From contig JAACMV010000019.1 in NCBI GenBank assembly GCA_010909725.1, positions 248,001 through 312,000 on the forward strand: DNA of 64,000 nucleotides, given 5' to 3'. Position numbers and translations under genes: made by a program. Shown piece by piece: positions 55,164 through 64,000 of the stretch. Source of the stretch: Picochlorum sp. 'celeri' (taxonomy: Eukaryota; Chlorophyta; Trebouxiophyceae). Position 1 is the stretch's first letter. Each line of letters begins with the position of its first letter. A model generated the notes under the pieces. That model searched no databases, was not told where the DNA came from, and saw nothing but the letters and a program-made list of their open reading frames with translations.

Positions 55164-57103
55164 ATGTCATCTTTTTGTGGTTATAATTATTGTTATTTTT
55201 TCGTGATACTCCTCATCCTGCACTCTGCAGTACACGTTGGGGCGGATGCCTCGTCGTTACGTGTGCCAGAGTCTTGTTCAAAGCTCGTGACAGATTTTGA
55301 GGCCAAGTATCGAGCAATACGCGTGTCTCCAGTAAAAGGCAAGCCCAAAGACCCGTTTGTGTTTTTCCTACATGTTCCTAGAACTGCAGGGAAAACCTAC
55401 GGGACGTGTTTCATCAGTCCTGGAATGAAACCTTCTGAACGATGCATCCCTGGCTATGACACAAGGGAGAGATACAGGCAGAGTATCGATGGTTGCAGAT
55501 ACTTTGCCAGCCACGATGACCTTAGCTTTCTTGATGTACGTTGTATTCTTCTCCACAGATGAGTTGTGTCTGCGAGATTGCGATAAAGGCCTTGCCATAG
55601 AGTTTGTGAAAGAAGAAGATGTTGTATTCCTGTCTGCAGGAAGTCCCTGATAAGGACAATGTGCTGGTGGTGACTCAGCTAAGAGACCCAGTGCAGCGGG
55701 TTATTAGTGCATATGAATTTTCTATTCAGACGGCCTCAAACATGCTTGATGGCGTAGATGAAAGGATTGATAGCATGCCTGAGATCAAATCGTATGATGT
55801 GTGGCCTTGGAGATATTTGGTCCCCTCTGCTCGAGATTCCATTCTTAAACGGTTGCAGAACGATTCAACCGTTGGAACAGTATCTCGAGATGAGACCAAG
55901 GCTGATTCCAAATCAGACCAGAAACTCCCTACTGATCATGTCACAAATGAATCCATCAAGGATGACCTCCTTCCACCACCAAAACACATACAGACTCCTT
56001 ATGACAATGAGTTGGCAATGCCCCTCGAGGAGTGGATTGAGACTCAAGAAGCCTCCGACCTTGTCCATAATGGACATATTTTCCAGATTCTTGGTATTTC
56101 AAACACATCATCTTGGGACGAGGCTGGAGCGTTGAGGGCATGCTTCATGCATGATGACGCTTCAAGAAACAGACTCTTTGATCTTGCAACAGAGAAATTG
56201 AAGCAGATTCCCCATGCAGGTCTAGAATCAAAGCTGAGCGATGCTGTGGCGTCGATGGCCGCAAGTCTTGGTAAGAAGATGGATGATACCGTGTACAGGT
56301 CGGTTGCAATAAAGTGGTATTTTTTTGATGATAGAGATAAGATCCCTGACTTGAATATGAAGATAACCTACAATTCTACAATCGAGGGCGATGAACACAA
56401 GATAGTGTCTCTTAGAGAAGCACGATGGAGGTTGAATAAAATGACAAAAGAGCAGGGCAAGGCAGCCCATCAGCTCAAGGAGAATGAGGAGCGCCTCCAC
56501 AAGCTCATGCAACAACAAGACATGTGGCTCGCAACGTATGATGCTCCGGGTCAGGACCTCCAAGAGATACCCAAGAATAGCCCATTTCTTGAACAGATTA
56601 ATAATGTCAAGGGATTGGTTGATCTTCTGCGGAATAATATCAAGATGATGACACATGACATGGAAATCTTGAAAAACATTGATATTGTCAAGGGCAAGGC
56701 TTTTGGCCCCAATACAAAGGCATTCTTAGCATGGAGGGATGAGGATGCCATATTCTCGAAGCACACCCTGGGTTCAAATTATGCAGAGTGCTCTTCACAG
56801 TCATATACGAGTGAAAAAGAGAAATCGCCCAGCATATTTGCTAGGGTGAGAACCGAAGATGGAGATGACTTTCAGTTCAACTCTAGAGCTCGTAGGAAAA
56901 TAGACAAGAGGGTTATTGCGAGAATACAAGAGCTCAATTCCATGGACTACAAACTCCTTGAGATTGCAACAAAAGTATTCGACGAAACTCTTGAGAAACA
57001 GCGCAGCCTTGGAATTCTGGAACCAGTGCCAAAATATGATGGTCAATCATCGGCAAGTCAACGACAGACTACGACTCCAATGCATGATCCCACAGAGCTT
57101 TAG
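55164..57103 (+). CDS. tyrosylprotein or glycan sulfotransferase (plant TPST-like), secretory pathway
   Basis: Exons 55164-55535 and 55640-57103 (104-nt intron, GTACGT...TCTGCAG, phase 0), 611 aa. A signal or anchor peptide (CYFFVILLILHSAVHV) starts it. The PAPS 5'-phosphosulfate loop FFLHVPRTAGKTYG lies near 69-82, and the 3'-phosphate loop QLRDPVQRVISAYEF near 135-149. Conserved GCRYFASHDD lies before the splice. Plant TPSTs and heparan 6-O-sulfotransferases share this plan, so the acceptor (Tyr or sugar) cannot be decided. A long region (about 150-350) is inserted between the loop and a C-terminal coiled coil. There is no clear C-terminal membrane helix. Confidence 0.75.
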
Positions 57104-57315
57104 AGAGAGGTTTTTTCCCTCCAGCCATTAGCAAGCGCATGAGATATACAGAAGAGGTCAAATGCCTTGGACTCTTTCAGTTGAAATCCATTGCAACGCT
57201 GTCTGACTCCGCCGTATTTGATTGAGGATTAAGCTGATGTTTCATTTGCATGATAACTGGCCCTGTACTGTATGAATGGGACTTATATCAATAATTTAAT
57301 GCTTTACAATTAACA

Positions 57316-58050
57316 ATGGGTCCATTTCAGAGGCTTGGGACTCGGGTTGAAACCCACCCTTTGGCTTTCGGAACGTGCCAATCTCGTGGAGGCTGCCGTC
57401 GTGAATACCAACATGGAAAACCTTTACAACCCCAGACCAGCACTCGATATACAGCACTGATTCCATATGTACCACATGCAATGCCAATGAATGGGTCAAA
57501 AGTAAGGGTTTCGGCGCTGTATGGGGAGCAATGGCTCACCCCTGAGGATCAATACCTCTGCGTAGGGTTGGCACATTGTTTTGAAAAGGCAGATGATGGA
57601 AAGCTCGTAGATAGGCTAATTATTGAGCCTATCAGTGCGAATTCCCTTGAAGCAATGTCTCATGGGGCAAAGACGTCGTTTCTTCATGTGTTTAGCCTCT
57701 TGCTCAAAGATGCCATATCAAAGACTTTGCCCTCTGAATTTGATGATGGCGTGTTTTGCGACGAGTATGAAACTCGTTGTGATGCTGCTGCGAGAACATG
57801 GATGAGGCCACGTGCTGTGGATGATCTCATGGATATTGTTCCCCTTGGCATGGTCAAGTCTTCGTTTAATTACGATACTACGGATATGCGCGTGCTGAAT
57901 TTCGATAATATCGTGCGTGATGATGATAACATCAAGCAAGATATTAGTATTGATGTGTACGGCAGAAAGCAAGAGGAGGACACCGAGAAACGAGGGCATG
58001 ATGATGCCCAGGGAGGAGATGATGGCATTGATAGTTTGCTTGCTGCATGA
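57316..58050 (+). CDS. conserved putative plastid protein, function unknown
   Basis: 244 aa. The first 45 residues are basic and transit-like. Blocks ALIPYVPHAMPMNG, WLTPEDQYLCVGLAHCF, EPISANSLEAMSHGAKTS, FCDEYETRCDAAARTWMRP and NIKQDISIDVYGRK stand out as probably conserved. I associate such blocks with plant and cyanobacterial proteins, from memory only. An acceptor-like TTTCAG just after the ATG means an upstream exon is possible. No membrane segment. Convergent with ATG6, ending 19 bp before its stop. Confidence 0.55.
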   Translation: MGPFQRLGTRVETHPLAFGTCQSRGGCRREYQHGKPLQPQTSTRYTALIPYVPHAMPMNGSKVRVSALYGEQWLTPEDQYLCVGLAHCFEKADDGKLVDRLIIEPISANSLEAMSHGAKTSFLHVFSLLLKDAISKTLPSEFDDGVFCDEYETRCDAAARTWMRPRAVDDLMDIVPLGMVKSSFNYDTTDMRVLNFDNIVRDDDNIKQDISIDVYGRKQEEDTEKRGHDDAQGGDDGIDSLLAA

Positions 58051-58069
58051 TGCAAAATATACATTTACA

Positions 58070-59491
58070 TTATGATGAATACGTTTGTTCTCGAGCAAGA
58101 CCCGAGACATTGATGGCACACGAGTCCATGTAATCTAGCGTCCCTTTAAGACATGATTGGAGATTATACAGCATGTACTTGAGAGCTTTTGTCCATGCCT
58201 TGTCTCTGGCAAGACCATATCGTATAGAATTACCTCCTATCCTGTCACCGTCGATGGGATATTTGAGGGCGAATGGCATTCCTTCTCTACAAACACCTCG
58301 TTCTGAGAGCACGTGTGATACTTCCCCGAGGCAATCGACAAAGATGGTCTGGGCCCGGTCGTATCCCAAGCATAATATTTTATTTACTGGGCCATACAAA
58401 TCAGAATAGCCTCTGCCACGTTCAAGCACTCTGGGAAAGCTCCCATGTGGCTCCCAGACTATTTGACCCCTATTGAATTTCAGTCCAAGAGAATTTGATA
58501 TGATATCCAAGAGCATCACAGCTTGCCCCCATGCACTGTTAATTTCCCACCATTGCACTGGTGTTTCTGGTGTACTGCCAAGCCTCAGGCCTGAGATGGT
58601 ACCAAACGGTCCATCCACGCCTATTTTGAACAATTCACTCAATACATGTGTGTGTCTAAGTTTTTCAATCGCAGTCTCCGAGGCTTCCATTTGGGATTGC
58701 AACACATCACGCAGATCAGCTGCATCGTGAAGGTTCAGCATGAGTGTATTGAATGCAAGCCAATATCTGTTTTCAATAGAATCTAGCTGCTCTCTAGCTA
58801 CTGTAGCCCGTCCAATATCTCGATGAACTATATCAAGCTCTTTTTCGGCATCACGACAGGTTTGTCTGCAGACAATAATACATTTTACGTAAGCCACTCT
58901 ACATGATGGCAACCAGAATCAAGACACAAGGACGCACTCCCAAGCCACCAACTCGTGGGCAAGTTTCTCCTCTTCTCCATCATCATCATCAACGCCATCA
59001 ACTCGCTGAGACAATTTCTTATACAATTCCTCATACGCCTCTTTCGACAATCTCATCTCCTCAATTCCCTGCTCTAATTCTCTGTACAAATCATTGGAAC
59101 AATCTGCACACAAGGGCTGCTGTATCCCTGTCACTCTGCTGCACACATCCAGCACTTTATTCATGACAGCTACATCATCGACTGACCATGATGCATGAGA
59201 AGAAGATGCTTCGCGTGGAGAATCCAGCAAAACAAACGAATCGTCGTCACTTCCAACCTCAACGTCCTTCTTTGCCCCGCTACCACTACTTCCACTCGTA
59301 CTTGGTGGATTTACATCGCTCAGATGGGATTCTCTGTCGAACACCGTGAACAGTGATTCTATGATTCCATTAGGTTCATCCGTATCCCTGTCATTCCTCC
59401 CATTCGGCTTTACAAGAGACAGTTGTGCGTTACAAAATTGACACCGTCCTGAGACCGAACCCTTTGCCTCCATCCGAGGTTCAGGAGGCAT
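58070..59491 (-). CDS. ATG6: ATG6/Beclin 1/VPS30 autophagy protein
   Basis: Exons 58938-59491 and 58070-58865 (72-nt intron, GTGCGT...TCTGCAG, phase 2), 449 aa. An N-terminal Cys cluster CQFC, later paired with CADC, is as in plant ATG6. A Ser-rich region with SFVLL and a coiled coil (EEMRLSKEAYEELYKKLSQR) precede the BARA domain. Key runs are ENRYWLAFN, DGPFGTISGLRLG, EINSAWGQAVMLL and NKILCLGYDRA-like order. It is a subunit of the PI3-kinase (VPS34) complex in autophagy and endosomal sorting. A TGTAA element lies just 3' of the stop. Confidence 0.95.
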
Positions 59492-59681
59492 CTTGAATCT
59501 TCTTATATGAACATTGTTTCAACAGTATCGTACCAAGGATGTAGATAAAGGTCTTTAGCCCCAAGTTGAGACAGATTTAAATATTCGAATGTAGGAATTC
59601 TCATGCTCTACACTGTAGCGGCAGCAGACATTTCCATGGATGCATTTTTAGATCCAAAGAAAGTGTCAAAAAAAGTGCGTG

Positions 59682-60542
59682 ATGGCAGGAGAAGTGGCAA
59701 ACCCGCCCAATCGTTCGGTGGAAAACATTCGAAGACATGTCATTCTGAATTTTGAAAGGTTTCTTCAGTCTTGCGAAGAGATTGCAGCTGGGGATGCGAA
59801 AGGAAAGGATAGTTTAGTTGATTGGAAGAATTCTCCCGTGTTTCATAGCTATGTGGAAAGTTTAGAGGATCGTTTGGCGGAGCTTCAGGGACGGTTGTCC
59901 AGTCCCCAAGAATACGAGGCATATCAGGCTCGTATTATGAGGCTTTCAGACGCTCTTGAGCCACTCGAGGGGCCTAGTGAGATAGCATCTATTATAGAAA
60001 GGTCGAAACTGTCTCATAATACGCCTTTTGGGCTTGATCATGGTACTAATAACCCTCTGATGCCAAGAGGGACTCAATTCAACAGGAGTGATCAAGAAGG
60101 GGAACCCTCCTCCTCTCATGGTGGACATTCAGAGGCCAAGAAGGTTGAGTTTAAGCCTATATCTGTTTCTGAAGCTACCAAAACAAGGCTGCATCGACAA
60201 TCCGAGCTGCAAGATTCCTTGGCAGATGAATTAGCAGACATGGCTTCGGCGCTGAAGGAGAGCACCAAGGCAGTGGAGGCCAAAGTGCAGGAGCGGAATG
60301 CAGTCATTGATAGCACGGAAAGCCATTTAGAGAAGAGTGTTCAGGGGACGAAATCGAGTGTTGCAGGAGTGGAGAAGGCCCGAAAAAGCAGTCGCATGAA
60401 TCTATGCTTCACACTCTTTGTGTTTCTGGCAATGGGACTTGGATTTGCAGGCATGTACATATTTATTCGAGTTACATCGTTTACAGGGTACAAGAGCTCT
60501 CGTGCGCATACACCTCAACGAGCCCCTAAAACAGAATTATGA
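59682..60542 (+). CDS. USE1: USE1-type ER SNARE
   Basis: 286 aa from ATG 59682. The N-terminal part is helical (RRHVILNFERFLQSCEEI). The SNARE-like coil (about 185-245) reads LHRQSELQDSLADELADMASALKES and continues AVEAKVQERNAVIDSTESHLEKS. A C-terminal helix (LCFTLFVFLAMGLGFAGMYIFI) anchors it, followed by a short basic tail of 30 residues. USE1 serves Golgi-to-ER retrograde fusion with SEC20 and SEC22. Other single-anchor SNAREs were considered; the coil plus long linker fit USE1 best. Divergent from ATG6, with 190 bp between starts. TGTAA lies at 60575. Confidence 0.8.
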   Translation: MAGEVANPPNRSVENIRRHVILNFERFLQSCEEIAAGDAKGKDSLVDWKNSPVFHSYVESLEDRLAELQGRLSSPQEYEAYQARIMRLSDALEPLEGPSEIASIIERSKLSHNTPFGLDHGTNNPLMPRGTQFNRSDQEGEPSSSHGGHSEAKKVEFKPISVSEATKTRLHRQSELQDSLADELADMASALKESTKAVEAKVQERNAVIDSTESHLEKSVQGTKSSVAGVEKARKSSRMNLCFTLFVFLAMGLGFAGMYIFIRVTSFTGYKSSRAHTPQRAPKTEL

Positions 60543-60707
60543 ATGACATGTATATTCTTTTTGAATGAAATGTATGTAATGTGTTGAGATATGAAATGAT
60601 ACATTGTCCCTGTTCTATGCAATCAGTGAGAGAGCATGCCCGAAGACACCATTTTATAATAACCTGCACAAGAATATAGCATAGTCAAAGCATCTCTCAC
60701 ATCAAAA

Positions 60708-61133
60708 TCAAAATTTCCTTGACCCACCATCAAAGTGCTTTGACTCGAAAGCCTCCTTGTTCCATTCCTTTCCGTTGAGTAAATGCTTATACTCATCCAT
60801 CCATACATATAACAATGCTTTTTCTAGTGATGCCTCCGCAGATCCACCCGTGTCACGGAAAACGTTGACCTCAACTTCCTCCTTCCTGTATTCATCACCC
60901 TCATACTCATCAAGGATGACCATCTCTTCCTCACTCAAGCCGGTCAACAACAGTCCATCCACAGAGGCAGAAGCATCTTCCACCACCGCTGGGAACACGT
61001 AGTCTGTCAATCCATATCGCTTGTACCCGTGCACAACTGCCTTGTGCATAGTGGGCACCCTATTGATCAATGCTGTCAGTATTGAAGGGTACTGTAGCGT
61101 ACCATACACGAATACTTGATTTTTAGACGCCAT
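60708..61133 (-). CDS. AIG2-like / gamma-glutamylcyclotransferase-fold protein
   Basis: 141 aa from ATG 61133 (MASKNQVFVYG); an upstream ATG at 61151 adds 6 aa. The fold signature VFVYGTLQYP is followed by a beta-rich middle with YKRYGLTDYVFPAVV, DGLLLTGLSEEEMVILDEYEG (the conserved acid-rich turn) and YVWMDEYKHLL. The family includes plant AIG2 proteins and enzymes that cyclise gamma-glutamyl amides. The exact substrate is unknown. Divergent from VTE1, with 187 bp between starts. Confidence 0.85.
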   Translation of the reverse strand: MASKNQVFVYGTLQYPSILTALINRVPTMHKAVVHGYKRYGLTDYVFPAVVEDASASVDGLLLTGLSEEEMVILDEYEGDEYRKEEVEVNVFRDTGGSAEASLEKALLYVWMDEYKHLLNGKEWNKEAFESKHFDGGSRKF

Positions 61134-61320
61134 GATATCAAAAATATTCATTTACACTGCCCTACATACGTGTCTTGCCAGGTTTTCTACGAACAAGACC
61201 CTAACCAAAAATCTTGATTTAGGGAACGATCCTGTTGCACCCGAGCCATGTATCCCATGTTGATGTCTTGAGGCACACATTTGCAAGATCTATCTCTATT
61301 ACGACATTTAGATCACTTTC

Positions 61321-62809
61321 ATGGGGGCAATATGTATGCATAGCTACAAAATGGAGGTTCTGCAGTGTCGTGGACCTGTTGTACCGTGTCAAGTTTTGAC
61401 ACCTGGCTTCGCACGTCCACGTGCCGCTCGCATTGTACCACGCAGTCAATTAAATAACTATAGTACGCCTCATAGTGGGTATCATTTCGATGGAACGTCA
61501 CGGAGATGTACGTTTGTATGATTTCCTTGGATGTCTTTCTTCTGCTTGCTAGTCAACCTTCTCTGTGTTAGATTGAGCTAGACATGCATGCCCACCTGTA
61601 TCTGTGTTGTGATGAGATGACACATAGATTTCTGATGCAGTTTTCGAAGGCTGGTATTGGCGTGTCACATTACCAGGCGATGCAAAGAGCTTTGCACTAA
61701 TTTATTCGATTGAAGACCCAAAGGGGGATGGGACATTCTCAGGTGTTGGAGCACAGGTGATGGGCCCAGATGATGGCTATCTGCTTCAATATTCTGATAA
61801 TGTGTCATTATTTTGGGCAGATTCTACGCAATTGGCATTAGGAGCGTGCTTCCAGGGCTCTCGCAGGGGAGCACAGGGTATGTTGCCACAAGACAAGTTT
61901 ACTTCATTGGTCAAGCAAGGGTTCCAGGCGAGCAGTCGATGGCACCAAGGAAATATCATAGCATCAGAGGCAGGAGCTTCAGGAGATCTTATGTCCACTG
62001 TGGACTCGTGTCGATGGGAATTTTCAATAGAACCAAAATCTGGATGGGGCAAGCCATCTGGTCGACAGAGATCCACAGCAGGTTGGTTGGCAGCTCTTCC
62101 AATCTTTGAGCCTCACTGGCAAGTTCTCATGTCTCATGGAGAAGCAACTGGATGGATTGAATGGGGTAATGATAGATACGAATTTGAGTGCGCCCCAGCA
62201 TACGCAGAAAAGAATTGGGGTGGTGGATTTCCCAATCGATGGGCATGGATCCAGTGTAATTCTTTCCTCGACTCTCCAGGCACCAGTGTGACTGCTGTTG
62301 GGGCAGAACGAGGCCTCCTTCAAGTTCCTGGGTTGAAGGAGAATGTGGGATTGATTGGTATCCACCATCAGGGAGAATTTTATGAATTGAATATCAAGGA
62401 CAGTCGTGTACGGTGGACTGTCAGTCCTTGGGGCAGTTGGAGACTGGAAGGATCATCGTCAGAATTTGAAGCCATTATAGAGGCGCAGTGCGCGGAGTCT
62501 GATGGAACACCTCTTCGAGCACCGACAGCATCAGACGGATTGGCACCATTCTGTCGAGATTCATTTGCAGGCAATGTCACAATGCGACTTTGGAGAGCGG
62601 GAGACAGAGCTCGAGGCTCCCCACCCTTGATCGATGTTGTCAGCAACGGTAAAAGTGGAGCGGTCGAAGTGGGCGGTGGCCCATGGTGGTCTACATGGTC
62701 TGTTGAAGCAAAAATGACAGAGCCAGTCAAGCAGTTGCTCCAATTACCTCTGGATGTAGAGTACTTGGCAGACATGTTACCGAGAGACATTCGGCCCCCA
62801 GGACTATAA
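61321..62809 (+). CDS. VTE1: tocopherol cyclase, plastoglobule
   Basis: Exons 61321-61507 and 61641-62809 (133-nt intron, GTACGT...GATGCAG, phase 1), up to 451 aa; ATG 61351 would give 441. Transit-like residues 1-48 precede TPHSGYHFDG. The splice creates SRRFFEGWYWRVTLPG, the VTE1 hallmark. Further family runs are WLAALPIFEPHWQVLMSHG, AEKNWGGGFPNRWAWIQCN and FYELNIKDSRVRWTVSPWGSW. It closes the chromanol ring of tocopherol. TGTAA lies at 62817. VTE3 is in the same window. Confidence 0.96.
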
Positions 62810-62857
62810 TAATTCATGTAAAAAACTTCTCTCATTGATATAATATGTCATGTACTA

Positions 62858-63841
62858 CTATGTGTCATCTCCATCATGACTAACAAGAGGACGCTCTAGA
62901 TCATCATCACCTCCATGGATCCCATCATCACCCTGCGTATCTTGCTTGACACCACGACTATTCAAAGATTGCATAAGGATGACAAAATCGAGTGACACTG
63001 TCCCTAGACTACCAATCAACCACGGCAAACTTGACATGAACTCTTCTTTGGTGGATGACCGAAGAATCACTGAAACTCCATAAAATAAATTAGCACACAC
63101 GGCAAACAGAAACATATGAGGCGACAATCCTTCCGCGCTCTTCCTCTTCCAATTCTTATAAATCTGAGAGGATCTACTAAACAGGTATAACACGCATGAT
63201 AGGTACGCCAAGCCAGCCCCAACCAATGCCACCAACGCATCCTCCTCATGCTCATTCGATAACACCAGACCCCTCCGCTGCTGTCGACCATTCTGACTAA
63301 ATGAATACATCAAACTCATCCCCGCCATTGCTCCCAACGTCAGAAGCGGTCGTGTACTTGCTACAGAAGATGACACACCATCACCTGCATGCCTTGCAGC
63401 ATGTCGCCTTCGATGATGATGACCATGATGATGACCATGATGATGATGGTGTGATAGTACAAATATTCTCTCCCTCCTCTTCTGAATTGACATATAGTAT
63501 ACATACTGGACCATCATAATACAATCCATGATGATGAAATACTCTGCCGTAAACACCAGCGTCTGAGGCTGATCCCCCTTCAACAAAGCCCCTAGCAGGT
63601 TTGACGTATCCCCCAACAACCATTCCGCCAAAAAGTACGGACTCAACGCCTCTGCAGACTTTCTCTTGTAATTATAATACAACTGAGGTGCTTGAGCCAC
63701 CAACCAACACAGAATACTAGCCAAACCCAGGTAAAAACCGACATGGTCTCTTTTTCCATACACACAATCCTGAAAATACTCTTCAATCCATTGATCAGCA
63801 CCTGGATCGCACAATGTGCTATTTCCAGAAGCGTTATCCAT
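62858..63841 (-). CDS. PQ-loop transporter (PQLC2/YPQ type), vacuole or lysosome
   Basis: 327 aa from ATG 63841. Seven hydrophobic segments in two PQ-loop repeats are seen. The first repeat has QAPQLYYNYKRKSAEALSP (Pro-Gln). The second has SRSSQIYKNWKRKSAEGLSP with Ser-Gln in place of Pro-Gln. Between them lies a loop with about 12 His (HHHHHGHHHGHHHRRRH). Sequons near the N-terminus (NAS, NST) fit a lumenal start. Family members export cationic amino acids from lysosomes or vacuoles. The His-rich loop is unusual. Confidence 0.88.
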   Translation of the reverse strand: MDNASGNSTLCDPGADQWIEEYFQDCVYGKRDHVGFYLGLASILCWLVAQAPQLYYNYKRKSAEALSPYFLAEWLLGDTSNLLGALLKGDQPQTLVFTAEYFIIMDCIMMVQYVYYMSIQKRRERIFVLSHHHHHGHHHGHHHRRRHAARHAGDGVSSSVASTRPLLTLGAMAGMSLMYSFSQNGRQQRRGLVLSNEHEEDALVALVGAGLAYLSCVLYLFSRSSQIYKNWKRKSAEGLSPHMFLFAVCANLFYGVSVILRSSTKEEFMSSLPWLIGSLGTVSLDFVILMQSLNSRGVKQDTQGDDGIHGGDDDLERPLVSHDGDDT

Positions 63842-64000
63842 CAATCCGACACTGTTTCAGAGAAGACAACGACGACGGCAGTCGAATGGAATCAGAAAAG
63901 GTCATGCCGACTGTCGATACCAACAAAATTCCGCCATGCTACTACTATTCATAATAATTACATATAAATCTACTAGGAGTGTTTCTTTTCCTGTCTATTA

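Noticed and set aside
55560..55639. Middle exon of the sulfotransferase gene (using the CACAG acceptor at 55559)
   Set aside because: It needs a weaker donor and an extra intron; the direct join at GCAG 55639 gives a conserved-looking FLD-EVPDKDNVLVVTQLRDP in phase.

Overview
The window is nuclear DNA of a small-genome photosynthetic eukaryote, most likely a chlorophyte (prasinophyte-grade) green alga. The evidence is as follows. It has plant-type genes (a PRT1-like N-degron ligase, PHR2, GDP-mannose 3,5-epimerase, VTE1 and VTE3, plastid DXR and UROD, an SnRK2-like kinase, a plant-type tyrosylprotein sulfotransferase candidate). Presequences on DXR, UROD and VTE3 look like simple transit peptides with no signal peptide in front, as expected for a primary plastid. 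TGTAA motifs lie just 3' of many stop codons. Introns are short (64-187 nt), mostly GTRYGT...TGCAG. No rRNA, tRNA, transposon or CRISPR was recognised. I could not identify the species.

Layout: 45 protein genes are packed on both strands, often in divergent pairs 190-420 bp apart. 0-9 kb: PRT1-like E3, tRNA m3C methyltransferase, FHIT, Bin3/MePCE capping enzyme, PHR2, and a phytocyanin-SURNod19 fusion. 9-19 kb: calnexin, AlkB-like membrane hydroxylase, ERH, UFD1, RRP36, a putative thylakoid-lumen protein, a CDC48-like AAA ATPase. 19-30 kb: mitochondrial uL24, two tandem secreted paralogs of unknown family, mitochondrial ACP, a YaaW-like protein, a TPR protein, TAH18/NDOR1, RAB2, GME. 30-43 kb: Pescadillo, VTE3, Mpe1/RBBP6-like, PRMT3, SEC10, U2AF large subunit, COQ3. 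43-51 kb: LMW phosphatase, DUF1254/DUF1214 secreted protein, small Cys-rich secreted protein, riboflavin deaminase, RPA12, SnRK2-like kinase, kelch protein. 51-64 kb: DXR, UROD, TPST-like, plastid protein, ATG6, USE1, AIG2-like, VTE1, PQ-loop transporter.

Functional threads: plastid metabolism (DXR for isoprenoids, UROD for tetrapyrroles, VTE3 and VTE1 for tocopherol, PYRD for riboflavin); ascorbate (GME); the endomembrane and autophagy system (calnexin, RAB2, SEC10, USE1, ATG6, PQ-loop); ubiquitin and AAA chaperones (PRT1-like, UFD1, CDC48-like); ribosome biogenesis and Pol I (RRP36, PES1, RPA12); RNA processing (U2AF, Mpe1-like, MePCE, ERH). Exon joins were deduced by eye from splice-site motifs, reading frame and family alignment from memory, and they need transcript support. 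The most unusual items are the tandem secreted paralogs, the cupredoxin-SURNod19 fusion, the AlkB-like gene, a triple CACGTG cluster upstream of the kelch gene, and several conserved proteins that lack a normally conserved zinc or catalytic residue.
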